64,000 nucleotides of DNA from Paraburkholderia phenazinium (GCF_900141745.1 NZ_FSRM01000002.1:434001-498000); one strand, 5' to 3'. Shown: positions 45,713-54,701, counted from the stretch's first letter. Notes: generated by a model not told the origin, from the sequence alone. Program-made: numbers and translations.

Positions 45713-47200
45713 ATGACGCTGGACTGGTCGAGTATCCGTAGCGGCGAAGCCGATGCACTGCACGGCGCGATCGTCGAACTATCCGGCTGGATGATCCCGC
45801 TCGACGCCACAGCGGATAAAGCCGACTATTATCTTTTGGCGGCGGATGCTCCTTGCTGCGGCGGTTGTTTGCCGCGCGATCCGCTGTCGTCCATCGAGGT
45901 GTATGCGGCCGCGCCTTGCGCGCCGCAGGAGCATGCCGTCACTTTCACGGGGCGCTTGCAACGCCTAATTGACGATCCTGCGGGTTGGCGCTATCAACTC
46001 ATTGATGCCATACCACTCGATTTGCAGCCTGAACGTGCACCGCGCAGCGCGAGTCGGCGCGCGTTTCTCGCTTCAGGTGCTGCGCTGGGACTCGCGGCCT
46101 GCGCGCCTGGGCGCTTCGCCGGTTACACCGAGAAACCGGATGCGGGGGCAGTCCATGCCGGGGCTTCGGACGCCGCTGCGTCGAGCGCTGCTCGAGCGTC
46201 GGATAGCACGCTCGCCTGGCGCACTCCCGACACGCTGACCATGGACATGCACAGCCACGCCGGACGCGTGATTGTCTCGCGCGATCCGGCGATCGGCGCT
46301 AACCGCCCTTTTCTTCCCCTCGCAGCGCCGATGCGCGCCGGCGGCATGAACGTCATCTGTCTCGCCATCGTCACCGACACTACAGTGACTCACGTCACTG
46401 CAGACCACAAGCGTATCGAAGCATGGCGCATTCCTCAGGATGGCGAACTATACGCTCTCGGGCAAGCTGAATTCAAACGTGCCCATGAGCTGGTTGAACG
46501 CGAGCAGATGCAGGTTGTGACGAACACGGCGTCGCTGTCTGCGAACGCAAAAGCAGGTCCGAGTGTCATCATCGCCGCTGAGGGTGCGGACTTTCTGGAA
46601 GGTCGAGTCGATCGCGTCGATGAAGCCTATACGCTGCATCAACTGCGCCATCTGCAGCTCACACATTACCGGGTCAATGAACTCGGCGATATTCAGACCG
46701 AGCCGCCGCTGCACGGCGGGTTGACCGACTTCGGCGCGGACGTGGTGCGCCGTTGCAACCAGCTAGGCATTGTCGTGGACGTTGCGCACGGTACCTACGA
46801 TCTGGTCAAGCGTGCCGCCGAAACGACGACGAAGCCACTCATCCTTTCGCATACCGCCTTGGCGACTCACCCATCAGCGCGTAGCCGTCTTATCACACCG
46901 GACCATGCGCGCGTGATCGCAGGCACCGGCGGCGTGATCGGCGTGTGGCCGAGTTCAGGAACGTTCGCCGATCTGCAGGCCATGGCGCACGGCTACAAAC
47001 GCATGGCCGATGTGGTGGGCGTCGAACATGTCGGGTTAGGCTCGGATATGCTCGGCTTCATCTTGCCGCCGGTGTTTCGCAGCTATGAGCAATTGCCGTC
47101 GCTGGCCGATGCGTTGTTGGCGGAAGGCTTCAGCAACGAAGAGGTGGGGATGATTCTTGGCGGTAATTACCGGCGAGTGTTCGAGGCTTCTGTTGGTTGA
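45713..47200 (+). CDS. M19-type membrane dipeptidase with N-terminal extra domain and internal Tat lipoprotein signal
   Basis: 495 residues from ATG 45713 (preceded by GCGAGAAAG); an in-frame ATG at 45659 adds 18 residues. Residues 1-105 are a small domain with LHGAIVELSGWMIPLDA and paired cysteines (APCCGGCLP), resembling the OB-like DUF3299 type. Residues about 110-135 read SASRRAFLASGAALGLAAC, a complete Tat signal with a lipobox Cys130, in mid-protein. The rest is peptidase M19: metal ligands in MDMHSH, IIAAEGADF, LILSHTALATH and the aspartate of HVGLGSDMLG. M19 enzymes are zinc dipeptidases. A TTG at 46022 could start a 26-residue signal form of the enzyme alone. It follows treY by 79 bases; no metabolic link is evident. 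Confidence 0.8.
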   Translation: MTLDWSSIRSGEADALHGAIVELSGWMIPLDATADKADYYLLAADAPCCGGCLPRDPLSSIEVYAAAPCAPQEHAVTFTGRLQRLIDDPAGWRYQLIDAIPLDLQPERAPRSASRRAFLASGAALGLAACAPGRFAGYTEKPDAGAVHAGASDAAASSAARASDSTLAWRTPDTLTMDMHSHAGRVIVSRDPAIGANRPFLPLAAPMRAGGMNVICLAIVTDTTVTHVTADHKRIEAWRIPQDGELYALGQAEFKRAHELVEREQMQVVTNTASLSANAKAGPSVIIAAEGADFLEGRVDRVDEAYTLHQLRHLQLTHYRVNELGDIQTEPPLHGGLTDFGADVVRRCNQLGIVVDVAHGTYDLVKRAAETTTKPLILSHTALATHPSARSRLITPDHARVIAGTGGVIGVWPSSGTFADLQAMAHGYKRMADVVGVEHVGLGSDMLGFILPPVFRSYEQLPSLADALLAEGFSNEEVGMILGGNYRRVFEASVG

Positions 47201-47250
47201 AGGCGGCAAGCGTCGACCGCGGCCGTTGCCTCACGTTGCAGGGCTACCGT

Positions 47251-47973
47251 CTACCGCCCGGCCGCCCACAGCAGCGACAGCCCCGAGGACAACATCAACC
47301 CGTCGACCACCAGCTTGAACGTGTTCGGACTCATGCGCACCACCACGTGGCGCGCGGCAAACGAGCCGGCCATCAGCGCCGAACCTGTAATCAGGCCATC
47401 GAATATCACATGCAAGGGCAACGCGCCAAAGTGCTTGAACACAGCGACTTTGGTGCCGTACACCGCCAATGAACCCGCGGCCTCAGTGGCGAGAAACGCA
47501 CCCTTCACGAGCCCGTACGACATGAACACCGGCACGGTAATCGGCCCGGTCGAAACCACGATGCCCGTCAGGAAACCCACCACGCCGCCAATCAAGGCGA
47601 GATGCAACAGCGAGAACTTGATGGAACGACGCGCGAGCCAGCGCCGTGTCGGCACCATCGCCAAGAAGAAGATGCCAAGGGCGAGTTCGACGGCATGAGG
47701 CGGCAACGCCAGCAGCGTACGCACGCCAAGCGCAGCGCCCGGCACCGCAGTCGAGCAATATGCCGCGCAGGCTCGCCAGTCGACTTCACGCCACCACGCG
47801 AGGACCTTGCCGAGATTGCCCATGATTGCGGCAATCGCCATGATCGGCACCGCTTGCTGCGGACCGAACAGCATGACGAGCACGGGCATCAACATCATCG
47901 ACGAACCTGTGCCGATCACGCCGCTTAGCATGCCCGCCAGCAGACCTACGCCCAGTACAAGCAGATATCCCAT
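47251..47973 (-). CDS. Sulfite exporter TauE/SafE-family membrane protein
   Basis: 240 residues with seven or eight hydrophobic helices. The opening LVLGVGLLAGMLSGVIGTGSSMMLMPVLVMLFGPQQAVP and the repeat half LIGGVVGFLTGIVVSTGPITVPVFMSYGLVKGAFLATEA are the two TauE repeats with the GxGGG-like motif. Family members move small organosulfur or carbon anions such as sulfite, sulfoacetate or thiosulfate; substrate is not predictable. It starts 12 bases after the stop of the CNNM gene on the same strand, so cotranscription is likely. Confidence 0.87.
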   Translation of the reverse strand: MGYLLVLGVGLLAGMLSGVIGTGSSMMLMPVLVMLFGPQQAVPIMAIAAIMGNLGKVLAWWREVDWRACAAYCSTAVPGAALGVRTLLALPPHAVELALGIFFLAMVPTRRWLARRSIKFSLLHLALIGGVVGFLTGIVVSTGPITVPVFMSYGLVKGAFLATEAAGSLAVYGTKVAVFKHFGALPLHVIFDGLITGSALMAGSFAARHVVVRMSPNTFKLVVDGLMLSSGLSLLWAAGR

Positions 47974-47985
47974 AACAGGCGCCCC

Positions 47986-49350
47986 TTAACCGCCCTCATC
48001 ATCAAAGTGTTTTGGATAAACCCGCACCAGCAGAATGCGCGGCCCCTTCATCTTCTTGACGACGATATCGAAGCGATCGAACTCCACGCGCTTACCCTCC
48101 GTTGGAATATCGTTGAGTGCCTGGATCACCAGACCGCCGACCGATTCGGCCCGCCCCTCGTCAATATCGATCCCCAACGCCCGCTCAAGCGACACCACCG
48201 GCAAACTGCCCTTGCCCATCAGCGTGCCGTCGTCCATCCGCGTCCAGTCGGCATCGCCCTGGCGGAATTCGTCGTGAATCTGCCCGACGAGCGCGCCAAG
48301 CAGATTGTCGAGCGTGAGAAAGCCGATCGGCGCCGCGTTCTTGTGTCCTACCAGCGCCATATGCGGCGCGCCCTTGCGGAACCGTCGGAACAGCTCAAGC
48401 GCGGGCATATCCGGTTTCACGTACTGAACCGGGCGCACATACTTCGAGAGATCGTCGAGCGTGCTCCCTGCCTGGCGTGCCAACAGCAAATCCTTCAAGT
48501 GGATCATGCCGGCCACGCGCTCGCCTGAGTCGTCTTCGAACAGCGGATAGCGGCTGAAGCGATGCCGCGCCACCACCTGCATGTTTTCGCGCAACGGCAG
48601 ATCGCGCCGCAGTCCGACCATCTCGTGAGCCGGCCGCATCAGATCGGAAACCGTCATGCGCGAGAAGTCCAGCGAATGCGCGATCGTGTTCCATTCGTCC
48701 TGGCTATACGCGCCTTCAGTCGCGCCCACGCCGGGTGCGATATTGGCATGGCGGCCACGCAGGATCAGTTTCAGTTCTTCGGTGGAGTAATGCGCGTCGC
48801 CGCCATGATCCGCCGTCAGGCCCGCGAGACGAAGCACCGCGTTGGCGCTGGTGTTGAGCACCCAGATAGCCGGATACATCGTCCAGTAGAACGCATAGAG
48901 CGGCGTGGCAGCCCACAGCGAAAGCCTCTCGGACTGACGGATCGCCAGTGACTTCGGCGCCAGCTCGCCCACCACGATATGCAGGAACGAAATGCACGAG
49001 AAAGCGAAGAACAGCGAGACGCCGTGAATCACGTTCTCCGATTCGATCCCCAACACGCGGAATACCGGCGTCATCAGATCCGCGAAGGCCGGCTCACCGA
49101 TCCAGCCAAGGCCCAGCGAAGCGAGCGTGATACCGAGCTGGCACGCCGACAGGTACGAATCCAGATGCCCATGCACCTTTGCCAGCAAGCGGCCGCGCAC
49201 GCCGTGTTGCGCGGCGAGACTCTTGACGCGCGTTTGCCGCAACTTCACCAGGCCGAATTCGGCCGCGACAAAGAACCCGTTGAGCGCAACGAGCAACAAC
49301 GCGCCAATAAGGGCGAAGACCTGAGTCAAGTGAAAAGGCTCCGGCAACAA
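47986..49350 (-). CDS. CNNM/HlyC-CorC family membrane protein (hemolysin-like)
   Basis: 454 residues with the family's three parts: an N-terminal DUF21/CNNM membrane domain (residues 1-200, for example VFALIGALLLVALNGFFVAAEFGLVKLR and LGITLASLGLGWIGEPAF), a pair of CBS domains (about 220-345, MTVSDLMRPAHEMVGL to IGFLTLDNLLGALVGQIHDEF) and a C-terminal CorC/HlyC domain. Proteins of this architecture are linked to magnesium or cobalt efflux and its nucleotide control; the hemolysin label is historical. It lies upstream of the TauE gene with a 12-base gap. Confidence 0.92.
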   Translation of the reverse strand: MLPEPFHLTQVFALIGALLLVALNGFFVAAEFGLVKLRQTRVKSLAAQHGVRGRLLAKVHGHLDSYLSACQLGITLASLGLGWIGEPAFADLMTPVFRVLGIESENVIHGVSLFFAFSCISFLHIVVGELAPKSLAIRQSERLSLWAATPLYAFYWTMYPAIWVLNTSANAVLRLAGLTADHGGDAHYSTEELKLILRGRHANIAPGVGATEGAYSQDEWNTIAHSLDFSRMTVSDLMRPAHEMVGLRRDLPLRENMQVVARHRFSRYPLFEDDSGERVAGMIHLKDLLLARQAGSTLDDLSKYVRPVQYVKPDMPALELFRRFRKGAPHMALVGHKNAAPIGFLTLDNLLGALVGQIHDEFRQGDADWTRMDDGTLMGKGSLPVVSLERALGIDIDEGRAESVGGLVIQALNDIPTEGKRVEFDRFDIVVKKMKGPRILLVRVYPKHFDDEGG

Positions 49351-49431
49351 AAGTCGTCAGTATAGGGGCGAAAGCAATATGAAAGAGTTTCGGCGGGCGA
49401 CGAACTTTGCGCGCCGCCTGGCACTGTGCCT

Positions 49432-50229
49432 TCAAGGCGCGGCGAGCGGAATGCGCAGTGCAAGCGTCGCCGGTTGGCCGTCCTGCATCTCGCCTTGCTC
49501 GAAGGTGCCGCCGTGCGCTTCGGCCACACGCTTGCACAGCGCCAGCACCCACGCGATCCGGCCCGCTTCGCGCGGTGCGCGCGCCTGGGTACGTGCGAAC
49601 GGTTCGAGCAGGTGTGGGAGCGCAGGATCGTCGAGGACCGCCGGGCTTGCGTCAAAGGTGACCAGCGCGTGCCATGCGGTGGCGTCGGCACTGGACGCAA
49701 GCGTGACCTTCGCGCCATCCGCGCTCGCTTCGACCGCGAACGTGAGCATCAGCCACAGCGCCGCGGCGAGACGCTCGCGGTCGCCGCTGAACTGCTCGGT
49801 GGAAAGACCCGAGTCGAACGCGACCGACACGCCACGCGACCTCGCGAGTCCCGAACGCACTTCGTCAGCCGAATCCGAGAATAAAGCCTGCAACGGAAAC
49901 GGCGAACGGGCAAGCGCCAGGTTGCGCGTCCCCGCGCGGGTCGTATCGACGATCGATTCCAGCAGCTTGACCTGTTGATCCACCCCGCTACGGATACCGA
50001 CGATGGCGCGCTGCGCGGCAGGGTCGTTGGCGTCGAGCTTGCGCTCGAGCACATACGCCCAGCTATGGATCGCATTTAGCGGACCGCGTAAATCATGCGA
50101 GACCAGCGACAGCACGTGGTCGCGCATGAACAGCGCAGCCTCGGCGCACAGATGCGCAGTGCGTTCGGACAAGGAAGCGCCGGAAGCGGTCTGCTGGCCG
50201 CTGCCGGCTCCGGTGGAAGACGTTGTCAC
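49432..50229 (-). CDS. Soluble histidine-kinase-like protein with degenerate ATP-binding domain
   Basis: 265 residues, no transmembrane segment and no sensor domain beyond a short N-terminal region. The HisKA dimerisation/phosphoacceptor motif is intact: LSLVSHDLRGPLNAIHSW with His45. The HATPase region, however, has lost key residues: the N box is DRERLAAALWLMLTFAVEAS, with Leu160 and Phe164 where Asn is expected; no G1 DxGxG is present; and the G2 position reads GRIAWVLALCKRVAEAHGG. The downstream fold is otherwise recognisable. It is therefore probably unable to autophosphorylate and may act as a pseudokinase or phosphotransfer scaffold. It is divergent from the FKBP gene. Confidence 0.8.
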   Translation of the reverse strand: MTTSSTGAGSGQQTASGASLSERTAHLCAEAALFMRDHVLSLVSHDLRGPLNAIHSWAYVLERKLDANDPAAQRAIVGIRSGVDQQVKLLESIVDTTRAGTRNLALARSPFPLQALFSDSADEVRSGLARSRGVSVAFDSGLSTEQFSGDRERLAAALWLMLTFAVEASADGAKVTLASSADATAWHALVTFDASPAVLDDPALPHLLEPFARTQARAPREAGRIAWVLALCKRVAEAHGGTFEQGEMQDGQPATLALRIPLAAP

Positions 50230-50436
50230 GATCTGGGCCCTCTAGGCAGTGCGTATGGATGAACAGAGTCCTCATTATAGGCACGCTCCCCCGCGAATCA
50301 GGACGCAGTTGTGTCGCCAATGCGTCGCACTGTCCGCTCATGCGCCGCATGCCCGGCAAGAACCCGGGTGTTCTGGGCGATGCCGCCTCAAACGCCTACA
50401 ATGTCGGTTTTTACGACTTGTCCCAAGGAGCAACTC

Positions 50437-50778
50437 ATGTCGACCGTGACTACCGATTCCGGCCTCAAATACGAAGATCTGATCGAAGGCACCGGCGCTG
50501 AAGCGAAAGCCGGCCAGACCGTCAGCGTCCACTACACGGGCTGGTTGACCGACGGCCAGAAGTTCGACTCCAGCAAGGACCGTAATGATCCGTTTGCGTT
50601 CGTGCTGGGCGGCGGCATGGTCATCAAAGGTTGGGACGAAGGCGTGCAGGGCATGAAGGTGGGCGGCGTGCGCAAGCTGACGATTCCGCCGCAACTCGGC
50701 TACGGCGTGCGCGGTGCAGGCGGCGTGATTCCGCCGAATGCGACACTCGTGTTCGAAGTCGAACTGCTCGACGTCTAA
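50437..50778 (+). CDS. FKBP-type peptidyl-prolyl cis-trans isomerase
   Basis: 113 residues, a single FKBP domain without signal peptide, so cytoplasmic. Family features: [57 protein letters not shown] and [16 protein letters not shown]; the active-site aromatic and aspartate residues are in place. It speeds proline isomerisation during folding. The start is set by AAGGAG at 50425-50430 before the ATG at 50437; the longer frame from 50311 is spurious. It lies 21 bases before the AraC-family gene. Confidence 0.95.
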   Translation: MSTVTTDSGLKYEDLIEGTGAEAKAGQTVSVHYTGWLTDGQKFDSSKDRNDPFAFVLGGGMVIKGWDEGVQGMKVGGVRKLTIPPQLGYGVRGAGGVIPPNATLVFEVELLDV

Positions 50779-50799
50779 GTTTTCCGCACTTGCCTGCCG

Positions 50800-51591
50800 A
50801 TGAGCCACGCTGCCGTCACCGCCCCCTGCGTTTCGTTGCGCCGTTATGGTGCGATTGAAGCCACGGACCTGCATGACTTTCATCAGGTCGTGCTGGGGCT
50901 CGACGGCGCGATGGTGATGACGGTGGATGGCGTTGGCCAGCAGATCGATTCAGGCTCGGCGTGGCTGATTCCCGCGGGCGCGCAGCATGACTACGCGGGC
51001 ATCGGCGAGAACCGGCAACTGGTGCTCGATTTGCCCGCGGCGTCGATGGCCGTGCCGGAGCGTTTGTTTGACCGCGCGCGGGCAGTGTCGGTGGATGCTT
51101 CGTTGAAGCAGCTTGTACATCGCATTGCCGCATCTGCGATGGGCCACACACCGGCCGCTGACGATCTGAGCACGCGGCGGTTTCACTGGGATGCCGCCGC
51201 GCGTTTGTGCGCGGCCATGCTGGCGGATGCCGGTACGACGCGGTCCGCGACGGTCAGTGGCGCGCTGGGCGCAGGTCTCGACTTCGCACGCATCGACCGC
51301 TGGTTACGCGCGCATTTGTCGGAGCCGTTACGCATCGCCGATCTTGCCGCGCATTGCGGCTTCGGCATGCGGCGTTTCCATCAGTTGTTCATCGAAGCGT
51401 TCGGTGAGACGCCGAATCGCTATCTGCAGCGTCTGCGGCTCGATACCTCGATCACCCTGCTCGCGGATCCCCGGCATTCGTTGACCGATATCGCGCTTGA
51501 TGTTGGCTTCGGCGATCAAAGCGCTTACACGCACGCTTTTACGCGGCGTTTTGGGCTTGCGCCGGGTCAATGGCGCGCCGTGCGCCACTGA
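50800..51591 (+). CDS. AraC-family transcriptional regulator
   Basis: 263 residues. The N-terminal half is a cupin-type effector domain (HDFHQVVLGLDGAMVMTVDGVGQQIDSGSAWLIPAGAQHDYAG), and the C-terminal 100 residues hold two helix-turn-helix motifs (LRIADLAAHCGFGMRRFHQLFIEAFGETPNRYLQRLRLDTSITLL, then SLTDIALDVGFGDQSAYTHAFTRRFGLAPGQWR). It follows the FKBP gene closely and is convergent with metZ. Target genes and effector are unknown. Confidence 0.92.
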   Translation: MSHAAVTAPCVSLRRYGAIEATDLHDFHQVVLGLDGAMVMTVDGVGQQIDSGSAWLIPAGAQHDYAGIGENRQLVLDLPAASMAVPERLFDRARAVSVDASLKQLVHRIAASAMGHTPAADDLSTRRFHWDAAARLCAAMLADAGTTRSATVSGALGAGLDFARIDRWLRAHLSEPLRIADLAAHCGFGMRRFHQLFIEAFGETPNRYLQRLRLDTSITLLADPRHSLTDIALDVGFGDQSAYTHAFTRRFGLAPGQWRAVRH

Positions 51592-51630
51592 CCCGAGCTG
51601 TGGGCCCGAAAACAACTTACGACCTGAGAT

Positions 51631-52821
51631 TTACCCCGCCAGGCCGCGCGCCAGATCGTTGCGGATATCGCCCGCATTCTCCAGCCCGACCGCCAGACGA
51701 ATCAGCCCTTCCGAAATGCCCGCTGCCGCACGCGCTTCGGGCGTGATGCGGCTGTGCGTCGTCGTAGCAGGATGGGTGATGGTCGTGCGCGTATCGCCGA
51801 GGTTCGCGGTGATCGAACAGATCTTCGTACCGTCGATCACGCGCCATGCATTCGCACGCTGCGCTTCGGGCGTGTCGCCCTTCAACTCGAACGACACAAC
51901 CGCGCCACCGGCTTTCTGCTGACGTTTGGCAATTTCGTACTGCGGATGCGATTCCAGCCCCGGATAGAACACGCGATTCACCGCCGGATGCGCTTCCAGC
52001 CAGCGGGCGATTTCCAGCGCGTTATCGGACTGCTTTTCAACGCGCAGTGAAAGCGTTTCCATGCCCTTGAGCAACACCCACGCGTTGAACGCGGACAGTG
52101 TCGGCCCGGCGCTGCGCACGAACGGGAACACCTTTTCCATAATGAACTGCTTCGAGCCGACCAGCGCACCGCCAAGTACGCGGCCCTGGCCGTCGAGGAA
52201 CTTGGTGGCCGAATGCATCACGACGTCCGCGCCGAGCTTCAACGGCTGCTGCAGCGCCGGGCTGCAGAAGCAGTTGTCGACCACGAACAGCGCGTTCGAC
52301 GCCTTCGCAATCTTGCCGATCGCTTCGATATCGGCGATCTCCGTCAGCGGATTCGATGGCGTTTCGAGGAAGAACATCTTCGTCTCGGGACGCACGGCTT
52401 CTTTCCACGCGTCCAGATCCGTCGGATCGACAAACGTAGTCACAATGCCAAACTTGCTGAAGATCTGCGAGAACATGCCGAGCGTCGAACCGAACAGGCT
52501 CCGCGAGCTGACGAGGTGATCGCCCGCCTGCAACGCAGACATCACCACCGACATGATCGCGCTCATGCCCGAGGCCGTCGCGATGCAAGCCTCGCCGCCT
52601 TCGAGCGCGGCCAGACGGTCCTGGAACATCGTGACCGTAGGGTTCGTGAAGCGCGAGTAGGTGTAGTTGTCCTCGGAATTCTTGAAGCGTTCGGCAGCGT
52701 CAGCGGCGCTTGTGAACACAAAGCTCGACGTCAGGAAAATCGCTTCCGAATGCTCGTTGAAGTCGCTGCGCAGCGTGCCCGAGCGGACCGCGAGGGTGTC
52801 GAAATTCAGGGAGTCGTCCAT
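51631..52821 (-). CDS. metZ: O-succinylhomoserine sulfhydrylase
   Basis: 396 residues from the ATG at 52819-52821 (MDDSLNFDTLAVRSG); an upstream in-frame GTG at 52845 is possible. It is a PLP enzyme of the Cys/Met metabolism family that joins sulfide to O-succinylhomoserine to give homocysteine, the direct-sulfhydrylation route to methionine. Features: YSRFTNPTVTMFQDRLAALEGGE, the lysine in VMHSATKFLDGQGR that binds PLP, and the DTRTTITHPATTTH segment near the end. It follows purF on the same strand but is separated by a terminator-type hairpin. Three 10-base-spaced CACGT repeats lie 22-46 bases upstream of the start. Confidence 0.95.
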   Translation of the reverse strand: MDDSLNFDTLAVRSGTLRSDFNEHSEAIFLTSSFVFTSAADAAERFKNSEDNYTYSRFTNPTVTMFQDRLAALEGGEACIATASGMSAIMSVVMSALQAGDHLVSSRSLFGSTLGMFSQIFSKFGIVTTFVDPTDLDAWKEAVRPETKMFFLETPSNPLTEIADIEAIGKIAKASNALFVVDNCFCSPALQQPLKLGADVVMHSATKFLDGQGRVLGGALVGSKQFIMEKVFPFVRSAGPTLSAFNAWVLLKGMETLSLRVEKQSDNALEIARWLEAHPAVNRVFYPGLESHPQYEIAKRQQKAGGAVVSFELKGDTPEAQRANAWRVIDGTKICSITANLGDTRTTITHPATTTHSRITPEARAAAGISEGLIRLAVGLENAGDIRNDLARGLAG

Positions 52822-52842
52822 GTTGGTTCTAGTTCCATTTTC

Positions 52843-52867
52843 CACGTGTCGTCACGTGTTGCCACGT
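52843..52867. repeat. Three CACGT repeats at 10-base spacing upstream of metZ
   Basis: CACGTG (52843-52848), CACGTG (52853-52858) and CACGT (52863-52867) repeat every 10 bases, about one helical turn, just upstream of the metZ start. Two are fully palindromic hexamers. This could be an array bound by a regulator of methionine genes. It overlaps the region where the leader or promoter should be. Confidence 0.5.
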
Positions 52868-52942
52868 TTTCCAGACCGGCGCTTAACGCGTATTGCTTGC
52901 CGTCCATCGTCAAGCTGGATGAACGTCAAACGCGCCGGCAAC

Positions 52943-52977
52943 AAAAAAGCCCGCTTTGCGTCGGCATAAGCGGGCTT
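52943..52977 (-). terminator. Intrinsic terminator between purF and metZ
   Basis: Read on the minus strand, AAGCCCGCTT and AAGCGGGCTT form a perfect 10-base stem around an 11-base loop, followed directly by TTTTTT (complement of 52943-52948, the last bases pairing in the stem). It should end transcripts of the cvpA-purF unit before metZ. Because it is 126 bases before the metZ start, an attenuator role in a metZ leader is a second possibility. Confidence 0.8.
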
Positions 52978-53153
52978 CATGTGCGGGGGAAAGCTGGAGC
53001 GGCGGCGGACGGTTGCTACATTTCCACCGTTCGCTTTAGCTGTTTTGGGTTGCCCCGCGTCCGCAAGCTGAGATCAAATCGACGCAAGCCATTATCCTAA
53101 CATGCGTGGCGCGCGGCGTGCATCTGCACGGCCCGCACGCCCCGTGCGATGGA

Positions 53154-54701
53154 TTACTCCACCGACAGTTGCAGGTGCAGTTGCGAGCGCGCTGCACCAC
53201 CTTCCATTGCTTCGCTGGCGGTGTCGCGGTCCGATTGCGCGGACGGCGCGAGACGCGCGGTTTCAATGCGGTCGAGATACTCGGTGGTGACGTCGCCGGT
53301 GATGTAGTTGCCGTCGAAGCACGACGCTTCGAATTCCTTCAGCGCCGGGTTGATGTCGCGCACAGCCTGCTTCAGCGCCTCGACGTCCTGGTACACCAGG
53401 TGATCCGCGCCGATCATGCGTGCGACTTCATCATCGGTGCGGCCGTGGGCGACGAGTTCACCGCGCGTCGGCATGTCGATACCGTAGACGTTCGGGAATT
53501 TCACCGGCGGCGCTGCCGAGGCGAAGATGACCTTGTTCGCGCCGGCGAAGCGGGCCATCTGCACGATTTCGTGCGAGGTCGTGCCGCGCACGATCGAGTC
53601 GTCCACGATCAGCACGTTCTTGCCCTTGAATTCGATCGCCATCGCATTGAGCTTCTGGCGCACCGACTTCTTACGCACAGCCTGGCCCGGCATGATAAAC
53701 GTGCGGCCAACGTAGCGGTTCTTGAAGAAGCCTTCGCGATATTCAACACCGAGCTTCTTGGCGACCTGCATTGCCGCAGGGCGCGACGAATCGGGAATCG
53801 GCATCACCACGTCGATCGGCACATCCGGCAGTTCACGTTTGATCTTCTCTGCGAGGTAATCGCCCATGCGCAGACGCACGTTGTAGACCGGCACGCCATC
53901 GAGCACCGAGTCCGGACGCGCGAGATACACGAGTTCGAAGATACACGGATTCAGGCTCGCGTTCGGCGCGCATTGTTGCGAATGCAGATTGCCTTCGATG
54001 TCGATGAACAGCGCTTCGCCCGGCGCCACATCGCGCACGAATTCGAAGCCGATACCTTCAATCGCTACCGATTCCGACGCGACGATCCACTCCACGCCAT
54101 GCGCCGTTTCCTGCTTGCCCAGACACAGCGGCCGGATACCGAACGGGTCGCGGAAAGCCAGCAGGCCGTAGCCGGCGATCAGCGAAACGATCGCATACGA
54201 ACCATGCACGCGGCGATGCACGCCCGAGACCGCCTTGAACACAGATGCCGGATCGATTTGCAGGCCGGAAGTGGAGAGTTGCAGTTCGTGCGCGAGCACG
54301 TTGAGCAGCACTTCGGTATCGGAATTGGTGTTGATGTGGCGGCGGTCGACGCGGAACATCTCGTCTTTCAGTTGCTGCCAGTTGGTCAGATTGCCGTTGT
54401 GAGCGAGGATGATGCCGAACGGTGCGTTCACGTAGAACGGTTGGGCTTCCTCTTCACTCGACGCCGAACCGGCCGTCGGGTACCGCACCTGGCCGATGCC
54501 AGTGTTGCCGGGCAGGCTGCGCATGTTACGCGTGCGGAACACGTCGCGCACCATGCCGTTAGCCTTGTGCATGTGGAAATTGCTGCCGTTCGCCGTCGCG
54601 ATGCCGGCTGCGTCCTGACCGCGGTGCTGCAGGAGCAGCAGGCTGTCATAGATCAGCTGATTGACCGGAGATTGGGAAACTACGCCTACGATGCCGCACA
54701 T
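53154..54701 (-). CDS. purF: Amidophosphoribosyltransferase
   Basis: 515 residues starting MCGIVGVVSQSPVNQ, which places the catalytic N-terminal cysteine at residue 2; the frame upstream to 54791 is not coding. PurF makes phosphoribosylamine from PRPP and glutamine, the first committed step of purine synthesis. The glutaminase (Ntn) domain spans residues 1-230 and includes GNTGIGQVRYPTAGS and ILAHNGNLTNWQQL. The phosphoribosyltransferase domain has the PRPP loop NVLIVDDSIVRGTTSHEIV. No GntR-like or PurR site was recognised. It lies downstream of cvpA, the classic cvpA-purF order. Confidence 0.97.
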   Translation of the reverse strand: MCGIVGVVSQSPVNQLIYDSLLLLQHRGQDAAGIATANGSNFHMHKANGMVRDVFRTRNMRSLPGNTGIGQVRYPTAGSASSEEEAQPFYVNAPFGIILAHNGNLTNWQQLKDEMFRVDRRHINTNSDTEVLLNVLAHELQLSTSGLQIDPASVFKAVSGVHRRVHGSYAIVSLIAGYGLLAFRDPFGIRPLCLGKQETAHGVEWIVASESVAIEGIGFEFVRDVAPGEALFIDIEGNLHSQQCAPNASLNPCIFELVYLARPDSVLDGVPVYNVRLRMGDYLAEKIKRELPDVPIDVVMPIPDSSRPAAMQVAKKLGVEYREGFFKNRYVGRTFIMPGQAVRKKSVRQKLNAMAIEFKGKNVLIVDDSIVRGTTSHEIVQMARFAGANKVIFASAAPPVKFPNVYGIDMPTRGELVAHGRTDDEVARMIGADHLVYQDVEALKQAVRDINPALKEFEASCFDGNYITGDVTTEYLDRIETARLAPSAQSDRDTASEAMEGGAARSQLHLQLSVE

